A DNA stretch of 64,000 nucleotides from Mameliella sp. CS4 (lineage in GTDB: Bacteria > Pseudomonadota > Alphaproteobacteria > Rhodobacterales > Rhodobacteraceae). A program made the translations under genes and the position numbers. The notes under the pieces were generated by a model. The model ran no database searches, was not told the origin of the DNA, and saw only the letters and a list, made by a program, of their open reading frames with translations. Shown here piece after piece: positions 8,769 to 15,574 of the stretch (the stretch's first letter is position 1; each line of letters starts with the position of its first letter). The stretch is taken from NCBI RefSeq assembly GCF_019392335.1, contig NZ_JAHXRQ010000013.1, positions 1 to 64,000 on the forward strand, given 5' to 3'.

Positions 8769-9214
8769 ACAATTCGGTCAGACTGTACCTTTGGGCCGCC
8801 GTAAGCCACCGCAGAATTCCAGGTCGACGGGACCACGCAGGTCGGCGTCAGGCCCCCGGCCAGTGCAGCCCCAGGATACCTCACGATTTCCACAAGGACG
8901 ATGTTGCGCAGACAAGCCATCGGATCCGGCACAAGACGCCTGGTGACGATCCGCATGCGATGAGGCGACAAGAGCAGCGACCCCACGCCGACGAACGCAT
9001 TGAAAAATGCCGCAATCTCCTCGGCGCGCGTGGCCGTCATCCCCGCCACCTCGGCCTGCCAGGCGGCCACCGCCTCGGGGCAGAGCACCCGCCGACACTC
9101 CTTCAGCATCATATCCGCGTCGAAAACATCGATACAGGACTGCCGCCACCCGAATAAGACCGCACAGACATCGACCTGCGACTCATCGGCAATGACCGCC
9201 CCACCCGAAATCAT
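8765..9214 (-). CDS. Hypothetical protein, no recognised family
   Basis: The open frame encodes about 149 residues with an amino-acid mix that looks coding (regular acidic, aromatic and cysteine residues; VCAVLFGW, IAAFFNAF, VEIVRYPG). It has no signal peptide, membrane helix or motif I recognise. The ATG at 9214 is used; a TTG at 9226 is the upstream limit, and neither has a clear ribosome site. It converges on the MFS gene so tightly that the two stop codons share CTAG (8765-8768). It could be a lineage-specific gene or a decaying one. Confidence 0.5.
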   Translation of the reverse strand: MISGGAVIADESQVDVCAVLFGWRQSCIDVFDADMMLKECRRVLCPEAVAAWQAEVAGMTATRAEEIAAFFNAFVGVGSLLLSPHRMRIVTRRLVPDPMACLRNIVLVEIVRYPGAALAGGLTPTCVVPSTWNSAVAYGGPKVQSDRIV

Positions 9215-9312
9215 GGCCGGGGTCAAAGGCCATCATCCCGAAAAAACGTTCCATCTCAATCCCGATCCCCCTTCTGAAACGCCCGGCGACAACACCGCGC
9301 GCCGCCTTCCCC

Positions 9313-9367
9313 TTGAGTAGACGCCCCCGCTCCCTTAAGTCTGTGTGTGAAAGTGAGGTTTCACACA
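9313..9367 (+). promoter_or_regulatory. Promoter and inverted-repeat operator/hairpin of the A-type Fe-S carrier gene
   Basis: TTGAGT (9313-9318), a 17-bp spacer and TAAGTC (9336-9341) form a plausible sigma70 promoter, giving an mRNA start near 9348. Overlapping that start is a perfect 9-bp inverted repeat, TGTGTGAAA (9344-9352) and TTTCACACA (9359-9367), with the 6-bp spacer GTGAGG, which is also the ribosome site. The last base of the right arm is the A of the ATG. Either a repressor binds across the start, or the RNA folds with the ribosome site in the loop and the start codon in the stem. Confidence 0.6.
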
Positions 9368-9750
9368 TGTTTGGCATACCCGGTCAGTCCCCCGTGACGA
9401 TCACCCCCGCCGCCGTGGCGCAGATCCGCAAGCTGATGGAGCGGGACGGCCGCTACGCCCTGCGCATCGGCGTCAAGAAAGGCGGCTGCGCGGGCATGGA
9501 ATACACGATGGATTACGTCGACGGTTCCGAGGCCAATGACGAGGTCGTGGAACAGGACGGCGCACGTGTCCTTATCGCGCCGATGGCGCAGATGTTCCTC
9601 TTCGGTACGGAAATCGACTACGAGACATCGCTGCTCGAGTCCGGCTTCAAGTTCCGCAACCCGAACGTGGTGGACGCCTGCGGATGCGGCGAATCCATCA
9701 AGTTCAAGGACGTCGAGGAACTCTCGGCGGAACAGGGCAGCCAGGGGTGA
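9367..9750 (+). CDS. A-type iron-sulfur cluster carrier (HesB/IscA/SufA family)
   Basis: The 127-residue protein has the HesB/IscA fold and its three cysteines: one in GGCAGMEY (about residue 45) and two in DACGCGES (about 104 and 106), which bind the [2Fe-2S] or [4Fe-4S] cluster. Such carriers pass clusters from the SufBCD scaffold to apo-proteins. Which subtype (IscA, SufA or ErpA) cannot be told from sequence alone. ATG at 9367 follows GTGAGG; an upstream TTG is the only alternative. Its stop overlaps the GTG start of the TfoX-like gene (GTGA), so the two are coupled. A strong palindrome covers its start region. Confidence 0.88.
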   Translation: MFGIPGQSPVTITPAAVAQIRKLMERDGRYALRIGVKKGGCAGMEYTMDYVDGSEANDEVVEQDGARVLIAPMAQMFLFGTEIDYETSLLESGFKFRNPNVVDACGCGESIKFKDVEELSAEQGSQG

Positions 9751-10070
9751 GCGTCTCCGCCGAAGAGATCGCCTTTGCCCGCGATCTCTTTTCCGGCCTC
9801 GGAGACATCACCACCCGCCGCATGATGGGTGGCCTGTGCCTTTACCACGAGGGCACGATCTTCGCGATCCTGCACCCCGAGGGCGGTATCTACCTCAAGG
9901 GTGCGGGCGCCTTCATCGACAGGCTCGAAGAGATGGGCAGCGTCCGCTGGACTTATACCCGCAAGACGGGCCAAAGCGCGGCCATGCCCTATTGGACCCT
10001 GCCCGGTGCCGCCCTCGATGATCCCGAAGAGGCCGTCGCCCTCGCCCGCGACGCATTGCGCCACCTCTGA
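9747..10070 (+). CDS. TfoX N-terminal domain protein
   Basis: The 107-residue protein matches the TfoX N-terminal domain alone: FARDLFSGLGDITTRRMMGGLCLYH, then a beta-rich part (TIFAILHPEGGIYLKG) and a C-terminal acidic helix. Full-length TfoX/Sxy promotes competence in gamma-proteobacteria, but stand-alone N-terminal domains are common in alphaproteobacteria and their job is unknown. The start codon is GTG, overlapping the carrier gene's stop as GTGA, so expression is tied to the Fe-S carrier. It ends just before an intergenic repeat that probably terminates transcription from both sides. Confidence 0.8.
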   Translation: MSVSAEEIAFARDLFSGLGDITTRRMMGGLCLYHEGTIFAILHPEGGIYLKGAGAFIDRLEEMGSVRWTYTRKTGQSAAMPYWTLPGAALDDPEEAVALARDALRHL

Positions 10071-10098
10071 GCGCCCCACGTCAACACACCAAACCAGA

Positions 10099-10197
10099 CT
10101 GTTCCTTGGTGACTCCCGAAGCCAAAACAGGCGCAGCCTGTTCCAAAGGGTCGGCGGGCGGGCGTCTTTGTGGCGCATGCCGCAAACAGTCCCGTCC
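10099..10197. repeat. Dispersed intergenic element, copy A (two conserved hairpins)
   Basis: This segment is about 75% similar to 56354-56453. It starts with CTGTT, carries the hairpin AACAGGC-GCA-GCCTGTT (10126-10142), then GGGTCGGCGGGCGGGCG, and a second hairpin TTTGTGGC-GCAT-GCCGCAAA (10167-10186), ending CAGTCCCGTCC. In the other copy the first hairpin has a different sequence but still pairs. Both copies lie between converging genes, which suggests a bidirectional terminator-like or REP-like role. Confidence 0.75.
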
Positions 10198-10208
10198 CGC
10201 CGCCCCCG

Positions 10209-11102
10209 TCAGCCGGTCTTCAAATGCAGGTAGGTTTCGTTGAAACGCCTCTCCAAGTGGTCCCCCGCCGAGACAACTTCTTCCGAACCGATCGGCGCCA
10301 CGTTCGTTTCCCGATCGGGGTTAAAGAACAGCGGCACCGAAATCCGCTCCTCCGCCGTTCCCCGCACTCGGTGCAACGTCGCCTTGACCCGCCCGCCGGT
10401 CCAGATCTCCAGCATCTCGCCAAAGTTGATGATGAACGCGCCCGGATCGGCCCGCACCGGCAGCCAGTCGTCTTCGGGTGTCAGCACCTCCAGCCCTGGC
10501 ACCCCGTCGGTCCCCAGCAGGGTCAGACAGCCATAGTCCGTATGCGCCCCGATGCCGAAATCCTTCTCCCCCGCCCAACCGGGGCGCGGCGGATAATAGT
10601 TGCCCCGAAGCAAGGCCATCGGACGCGCGAACTTGTCGTCGAAAAATCCCCGGTCCTCTCCGATTGCCTCGGCGATCCCGCGCAGCAGGTCCATCGCCAC
10701 CGCCATCGCATCGCGGTAATAGGCCTCGATCACCTGCCGGAACCCCTCCGGATGCTCCGGCCAGAGGTTCGCCGCGTAGACCGACAGCCCCGTTTCCGGC
10801 GCCTCGAAGCCACAGTCGAAGACCTGCTTGTAGTCCGGGTTGGCCTCGGGGTCGACCTGCTCGCTCTGCGACGCGCCCCAGCCGCGGTTCGACCCGGTGG
10901 CCGCCATGTCCACCGCCCGTTTCTCTGCCTCGGGCAGATCGAAAAAGGCCCGGTAGGCCGCCAGAACAAAGCGCATCCGCGCCGGCGAGATACCGGTGTT
11001 GAACACGGTCAGAAAGCCGCTTTCCTCGGCGCCGATCTTGAGCGCCGCCAGCGTTTCGGCGTCGCGCGCCGCGATCTTCGCCGCATCCAGTCTGGGGATC
11101 AT
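10209..11102 (-). CDS. 2-oxoglutarate/Fe(II)-dependent oxygenase, isopenicillin-N-synthase family
   Basis: The 297-residue protein has the N-terminal DIOX_N region (ending GFLTVFNTGIS) and the double-stranded beta-helix core. Iron ligands are visible: H-x-D in GAHTDYGCLTLL and the distal His in KATLHRV, followed by the RISVPLFFNPD segment whose Arg-x-Ser binds 2-oxoglutarate. Relatives oxidise small molecules or plant-hormone-like and amino-acid substrates; nothing nearby identifies the substrate. It is divergent from tpiA, with about 110 bp between the starts, and converges on the TfoX-like gene across repeat copy A. Confidence 0.87.
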   Translation of the reverse strand: MIPRLDAAKIAARDAETLAALKIGAEESGFLTVFNTGISPARMRFVLAAYRAFFDLPEAEKRAVDMAATGSNRGWGASQSEQVDPEANPDYKQVFDCGFEAPETGLSVYAANLWPEHPEGFRQVIEAYYRDAMAVAMDLLRGIAEAIGEDRGFFDDKFARPMALLRGNYYPPRPGWAGEKDFGIGAHTDYGCLTLLGTDGVPGLEVLTPEDDWLPVRADPGAFIINFGEMLEIWTGGRVKATLHRVRGTAEERISVPLFFNPDRETNVAPIGSEEVVSAGDHLERRFNETYLHLKTG

Positions 11103-11210
11103 CAGCCTCTCCTTTTGGCCGCCCCCTTGTCACGAGGTCGCGCGCGCCGCAAGCGGGCTTGACGTCGCGCCGCGCCCGGTGACACTTGGCCCCGCAAGAA
11201 GGAGAGGCAT

Positions 11211-11963
11211 ATGCGACGCAAACTGGCCGCGGGCAACTGGAAGATGAACGGAACGCGCGCCGCGCTGGACGAACTGGCGGCGATGGGTCCTGCTGCGGAG
11301 GGCGCGGCTGAAATCCTGGTCTGCCCGCCCGCCACACTGATCGCGGCGGCGGCTCGGGCCGTGACAGACATCGCCATCGGCGGTCAGGATTGCCACCCTG
11401 CGCCCTCGGGCGCCCATACCGGTGACATCTCGGCGCCTATGCTGGCGGATGCCGGCGCAAGCTATGTCATCCTGGGCCATTCCGAGCGCCGCGCAGATCA
11501 TGGCGAGGATGATGCAATGATCCGGGAAAAGACCCGCGCCGCCTGGGACGCGAACCTGACCGCCGTGGTCTGTGTTGGCGAAACCCTGGACCAGCGCGAC
11601 GCCAACAACACGCTGGACATCATCGGCGGGCAGCTGGCCGCTTCCATCCCCGACGGGGCCACCGCGCACCGCCTGGTCGTCGCCTATGAGCCTGTCTGGG
11701 CCATCGGCACCGGCAAGGTGCCGACGGTGGAACAGATCGGAGAGGTCCACGGATTTATCCGCGCCCGCCTTGAACGGCGTTTTGGTGCAGGTGTGGGGCG
11801 TTCGACCCGCCTGCTCTACGGCGGCTCGGTCAAACCGGGCAACGCGGCAGAAATCTTTGCCGTGCCCAATGTCGACGGCGCGCTGGTCGGCGGCGCCAGC
11901 CTCAAGGCGGCGGATTTCCTGCCCATCATCGAGGCCCTGAACGCCGCCCCGATGGAGGCCTGA
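11211..11963 (+). CDS. tpiA: Triosephosphate isomerase
   Basis: The 250-residue protein has all catalytic elements: AAGNWKMNG with Asn and Lys at residues 9 and 11, the His of ILGHSERR, the glutamate of [11 protein letters not shown], and the phosphate-binding LLYGGSV and GALVGGASL near the end. It interconverts dihydroxyacetone phosphate and glyceraldehyde-3-phosphate in the cytoplasm. The start has an AAGGAGAGG ribosome site. The gene stands alone, divergent from the oxygenase, and shares a bidirectional terminator with dctM. Confidence 0.97.
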   Translation: MRRKLAAGNWKMNGTRAALDELAAMGPAAEGAAEILVCPPATLIAAAARAVTDIAIGGQDCHPAPSGAHTGDISAPMLADAGASYVILGHSERRADHGEDDAMIREKTRAAWDANLTAVVCVGETLDQRDANNTLDIIGGQLAASIPDGATAHRLVVAYEPVWAIGTGKVPTVEQIGEVHGFIRARLERRFGAGVGRSTRLLYGGSVKPGNAAEIFAVPNVDGALVGGASLKAADFLPIIEALNAAPMEA

Positions 11964-11993
11964 GGCGCAAGACTCCCATAACCGGGACAAGAA

Positions 11994-12019
11994 AAAAGGG
12001 CCGGTTTCCCGGCCCTTTT
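11994..12019. terminator. Bidirectional terminator between tpiA and dctM
   Basis: AAAAGGGCCGG (11994-12004), loop TTTC, CCGGCCCTTTT (12009-12019): a perfect 11-bp stem with A and T flanks, so it works as a rho-independent terminator on both strands. Confidence 0.9.
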
Positions 12020-12021
12020 CC

Positions 12022-13455
12022 TTATTCTGCGGTGCGCGCCTCGCAGAAGGCGGCCTCAAGCTGGTTGGTGGGCGGTGCCCCCTCGCAGTTGATCTGCGGC
12101 CCCATCACGTTGTCCGGCAACACCGTCGAGATGATCGGGATGTAGGTCACCATGATCAGGAAGACGAAGAGCACGGCCAGGAAGGGCAGCGCGGCCTTGA
12201 CGACCCGCATCATCGGCATGCCCGCCACGCCGGAGGTCACGAAGAGGTTCAGACCAACGGGAGGGGTGATCATCCCGATTTCCATGTTCACCACCATGAT
12301 GATGCCCAGGTGGATCGGGTCGATCCCCAGTTGCAGCGCAATCGGGAAAACCAGCGGCGCGACGATCACCAGCAGGCCCGAGGGCTCCATGAACTGGCCA
12401 CCGATCAGCAGGATTACGTTGACGATCACCAGGAACATGATCGGGCCGAAGCCTGCGTCCAGCATGGCCGCCGCGATCTGCTGCGGGATCTGCTCGTCGG
12501 TCAGGACGTGCTTCAGGATCAGCGCGTTGGCGATGATGAACATCAGCGTGACCGTCAGCTTGCCCGCCTCGAACAGCGTGTCCTTGGTGTCCTTGTGGAA
12601 GAAGGCGGTGATCAGGGCGATGGGCTTGCGGAGCAGGGGCGTGTTCGGCCCGCCCTCCTTGTTCGCCAGGGGCCCCATGTCCCGATAGACGAAGGTGGCG
12701 ATGATAAAGGCATAGACCGCCGCGACCGCCGCCGCCTCTGTCGGGGTGAAGATACCGCCATAGATGCCGCCCAGGATGATGACGATCAGCAAAAGACCCC
12801 AGAGCGCATCGCCCCCGGCCTCGGCCACTTCGCCCCAGCCTTTCCATTCGCCCTTGGGCAGGTCACGCATGATGGCGATGATCAGGATCGTGGCCATCAG
12901 CATGGTGCCCGCCATGAGGCCCGGAATGACACCGGCCAGGAACATCCGCCCGACCGAGACATCGGTGGCCGAGGCATAGACGACCATGACAATCGACGGC
13001 GGGATCAGGATGCCCAGCGTGCCCGCGTTGGCGATGACACCGGCGGCGAAGTCCTTGGAATAGCCCACCTGGCGCATGCCGGCGATCACGATGGACCCGA
13101 TGGCGACCACGGTCGCGGGCGAGGACCCCGACAGCGCGGCAAACAGCATGCAGGCAAAGACACCCGCGATGGCCAGTCCGCCCGGCAGGTGGCCGACGCA
13201 GGCGATGGAAAAGCGGATGATCCGCTGTGCTACGCCGCCCGTCGACATAAAGCTGGACGCCAGGATGAAGAAGGGGATCGCCAGCAGCGTATAGTGCCCT
13301 GCCATCGCCTGGAAAAAGCTTTGCGCGATAGAGGCAAGCGAGGTGTCGCTGAGCACCAGCAGGAAGACGATCGAGGAAAACCCGAGCGAGACAGCGATCG
13401 GCACACCGATCAGCATCAGGCCGATCACCATGCCAAAGAGAATGACAACATCCAT
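12022..13455 (-). CDS. dctM: TRAP transporter large permease DctM
   Basis: The 477-residue integral membrane protein shows the DctM pattern: about 12-13 helices, LSGSSPATVVAIGSI with the conserved Gly-Ser region, GTLGILIPPSI, and EIGMITPPVGLNLF in the second half, which form the two pseudo-symmetric transport motifs. It is longer than most DctM proteins (about 430-440) because of a hydrophilic loop around residues 255-285 and a C-terminal tail of about 35 residues with two cysteines. With DctQ it forms the sodium-coupled membrane unit that accepts C4-dicarboxylates from DctP. It starts 4 bp after dctQ ends, so the two are co-transcribed. Confidence 0.93.
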   Translation of the reverse strand: MDVVILFGMVIGLMLIGVPIAVSLGFSSIVFLLVLSDTSLASIAQSFFQAMAGHYTLLAIPFFILASSFMSTGGVAQRIIRFSIACVGHLPGGLAIAGVFACMLFAALSGSSPATVVAIGSIVIAGMRQVGYSKDFAAGVIANAGTLGILIPPSIVMVVYASATDVSVGRMFLAGVIPGLMAGTMLMATILIIAIMRDLPKGEWKGWGEVAEAGGDALWGLLLIVIILGGIYGGIFTPTEAAAVAAVYAFIIATFVYRDMGPLANKEGGPNTPLLRKPIALITAFFHKDTKDTLFEAGKLTVTLMFIIANALILKHVLTDEQIPQQIAAAMLDAGFGPIMFLVIVNVILLIGGQFMEPSGLLVIVAPLVFPIALQLGIDPIHLGIIMVVNMEIGMITPPVGLNLFVTSGVAGMPMMRVVKAALPFLAVLFVFLIMVTYIPIISTVLPDNVMGPQINCEGAPPTNQLEAAFCEARTAE

Positions 13456-13459
13456 CGGA

Positions 13460-14194
13460 TCAGTCCTTGTTCATATGCGCGACGTCTTCGACCGCGTCTT
13501 CGGCTTCATGGCTGACGATCAGGCTCTCGGACTGGCCGCGCCAGATGCGAACGGTGGCCTGCACGAACCGGACCAGCAGCAAGAGCGCGCCGAAGGGCAG
13601 AATGACGTAGGGGATGAAGCGCGGGATCTTTTCATAGGCTTCGCCCTCGTTGATCCAGGGCTCGATAAAGCGCAGCCACTCGGGCATCGGGATATCGATC
13701 ACCTCGTACCAGCTGCGGTAGGACGTGCGGCCCATTTCCTCGAAACCCGTGGGAAACCAGCGGCCCGTGGTCTGCGGCAGGTTGGCGAAATTGGCCCAGT
13801 AGTCCCAGGCGCCTTTCAGCAGCAGGAAGGCATAGCCGATGCAGACCGCCGCGGCGATCAGGGTCAGGGCCCTGCGAACCGGGGTGGACACAATGTTCAG
13901 CACCGCGTCCACGCCCAGGTTGGCGGTCTTCTTGACCGCGTAGCTGATCCCGAAAAGCACCAGCCAGGCAAAGAGGAACGAGGTCGCCTCGAGCCCCCAG
14001 ATCAGGCCACCGGGCAAGTCCAGTCCCAGCAGGCCTTCCAGCCAGCGGCCGAATTGGCTGTTCACGCCATAGCGCAGCACGACGTTGATGAAGGTAATGA
14101 TCGTCATCGCGCCCAGGATGAGAGCGATCACCGTCTCTTCCAGTTCGTCGATGAAACGTCCGAACATCCCGTTCGGCGGATTATGAGCTGACAT
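13460..14194 (-). CDS. dctQ: TRAP transporter small permease DctQ
   Basis: The 244-residue protein has four membrane segments typical of DctQ (VIALILGAMTIITFINVVLRY at the start, LVLFGISYAVKKT in the middle, FGALLLLVRF near the end). It is longer than usual because of a roughly 60-residue hydrophilic insert between helices 3 and 4 (residues about 140-195), probably periplasmic. DctQ is essential for TRAP transport and scaffolds DctM. A GGAGGGGA site precedes the ATG. A hairpin upstream separates it from dctP, which probably lowers its expression relative to the binding protein. Confidence 0.92.
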   Translation of the reverse strand: MSAHNPPNGMFGRFIDELEETVIALILGAMTIITFINVVLRYGVNSQFGRWLEGLLGLDLPGGLIWGLEATSFLFAWLVLFGISYAVKKTANLGVDAVLNIVSTPVRRALTLIAAAVCIGYAFLLLKGAWDYWANFANLPQTTGRWFPTGFEEMGRTSYRSWYEVIDIPMPEWLRFIEPWINEGEAYEKIPRFIPYVILPFGALLLLVRFVQATVRIWRGQSESLIVSHEAEDAVEDVAHMNKD

Positions 14195-14223
14195 GGTCCC
14201 CTCCTTGCCCCTGAATCGGGTAC

Positions 14224-14259
14224 AAAAAACCCGGCCCCCATCACGTCACGGGGGCCGGG
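14224..14259 (-). terminator. Attenuating terminator between dctP and dctQM
   Basis: On the minus strand CCCGGCCCCC (rc of 14250-14259), a 10-base loop and GGGGGCCGGG (rc of 14230-14239) are followed by TTTTTTG. This is a full intrinsic terminator 20-50 bp after dctP. Partial read-through would give more DctP than permease, as is usual for binding-protein transporters. Confidence 0.85.
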
Positions 14260-14277
14260 CGTTCGGCGCTCAGGCCA

Positions 14278-15282
14278 TTACATGTTGTTGTTGATCGCCT
14301 GTGCTGCGTCGATGTTGGCCTGGCCCACGTCCTTCACGAACTCTTCCCAGACCGGCTTCATCGTATCGACCCAGGCCGCACGCTGCTCGGCGGTCAGTTC
14401 GCGCACGGTGCCGCCCGCGTCGATGATCGCCTGCTTGGCCTGCTGGTTGACCTTGAAGCTCTCCGCGTTGCGGGTCTCGGTCACTTCGGCGATGATGGTC
14501 GCCAGTTGATCACGCAGGTCTGCGTCCAGACCTTCCCACCAGTCCACGTTGGTCACGACCATATAGTCGATCACGCCGTGGTTGGTCTCGGTGATGCCGT
14601 CCTGCACCTCAAAGAACTTCTGGCCGTAGATGTTGGACCAGGTGTTTTCCTGACCGTCGACAACGCCGGTCTGCAGCGCGCCGTAAACCTCGGAAAAGGC
14701 CATCGGCTGCGGGCTGCCACCCAGGGCCGCCATCTGCGCCTTGAGCACTTCCGAGTTCTGTACACGGAATTTCAGGCCTTTGGCGTCACCGGGATTGACG
14801 AGCGGCTTGTTGGCCGACATCTGCTTCATGCCGTTGTGCCAGAAGGCCAGGCCCAGCAGGCCGCGGCGGGTCATCGATTCCTTCATTTCCTGACCGGTGT
14901 CGGACTGCTGGAAGGCGTTGACCGCATTGATGTCGTTGAACATGAACGGCAGGTCGAAGATGCGGAACTGCTTGGTGAACTGTTCGAACTTCGACAGCGA
15001 AGGCGCGGCCAGCTGGACGTCGCCCTGCAGCATCGCCTCAAGCACCTGGTCATCGTTGTAGAGGGTCGAGTTCGGGAAGACCTCCATGCAGGCCTTGCCG
15101 TCCATCTCGGCGTTCACCCGCTCGGCCAGCAGGGTGGCTGCGATGCCCTTGGGGTGACGGTCGGTGTTGGTGACGTGGCTGAACTTGATGACAAGCTCAC
15201 CCTCGTCGCAGGCAGCCTGGGCGCCGGTGGCACCGGTCACGACAAGAGCGGCCGCCGCGGCGGTCATCAGAAACTTTTTCAT
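14278..15282 (-). CDS. dctP: C4-dicarboxylate-binding periplasmic protein DctP
   Basis: The 334-residue protein begins with a Sec signal (MKKFLMTAAAAALVV, cleavage after AQA near residue 22). The mature part matches DctP: VIKFSHVTNTDRHPKG, LFNDDQVL-like LYNDDQVLEAMLQGDVQLAAPS, the central KGLKFRVQNS with the conserved substrate-binding arginine, and YGALQTGVVDGQENTWSNIY, the family hallmark. It binds malate, succinate or fumarate in the periplasm. The ATG at 15282 has GGGAGG upstream; the frame is open another 21 codons, but those residues precede the signal. The adjacent dctBD genes support C4-dicarboxylate specificity. Confidence 0.94.
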   Translation of the reverse strand: MKKFLMTAAAAALVVTGATGAQAACDEGELVIKFSHVTNTDRHPKGIAATLLAERVNAEMDGKACMEVFPNSTLYNDDQVLEAMLQGDVQLAAPSLSKFEQFTKQFRIFDLPFMFNDINAVNAFQQSDTGQEMKESMTRRGLLGLAFWHNGMKQMSANKPLVNPGDAKGLKFRVQNSEVLKAQMAALGGSPQPMAFSEVYGALQTGVVDGQENTWSNIYGQKFFEVQDGITETNHGVIDYMVVTNVDWWEGLDADLRDQLATIIAEVTETRNAESFKVNQQAKQAIIDAGGTVRELTAEQRAAWVDTMKPVWEEFVKDVGQANIDAAQAINNNM

Positions 15283-15485
15283 GGGTATCCTCCCAGATAC
15301 GGTTTTGAGTTTCGCGGCCCCCCTCCTCGAGGAGCCGGATGCCACATAGAAAGCCGCCTGTTCCGAATCGGATCAAGTGGGCGTGATCGAAAAGTCTGTC
15401 ATTCCAATTTTCTTTAACAGTATCAATGCCATGCACGGAAACGCCAGGGTGATCCACGCCGAACCCATCGCAGTGCGTGCGATTC

Positions 15486-15527
15486 TCCGCACAGCTGTTT
15501 CCGCTCACTGTGCGGAAATCCGCACAG
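15486..15527. promoter_or_regulatory. Candidate DctD operator: three copies of a 9-bp half-site
   Basis: TCCGCACAG occurs at 15486-15494 and 15519-15527, and its complement CTGTGCGGA at 15508-15516. The last two form CTGTGCGGA-AA-TCCGCACAG, a near-perfect palindrome. The array lies in the 290-bp gap between dctD and dctP, some 200 bp upstream of the dctP start, where an activator's binding sites are expected. A sigma70-like TTGATC...TTCTAT pair lies between it and dctP; no GG/GC sigma54 promoter is seen. Confidence 0.7.
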
Positions 15528-15574
15528 AAAGCAGGCGGTTCGCGAATCCCCTTTAGGGCCGGCGCGGCGCGCCG

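Noticed and set aside
9344..9367. A RirA iron-responsive box (TGA-N9-TCA) or a CRP site in the Fe-S carrier promoter
   Set aside because: The TGA and TCA are 10 bases apart rather than 9, and the TGTGA/TCACA spacing is 10 rather than 6, so neither consensus fits.
15283..15480. A sigma54 promoter for dctP
   Set aside because: TGGCA-like strings occur, but none has the GG-N10-GC spacing; the regulator also lacks the sigma54-contact loop.
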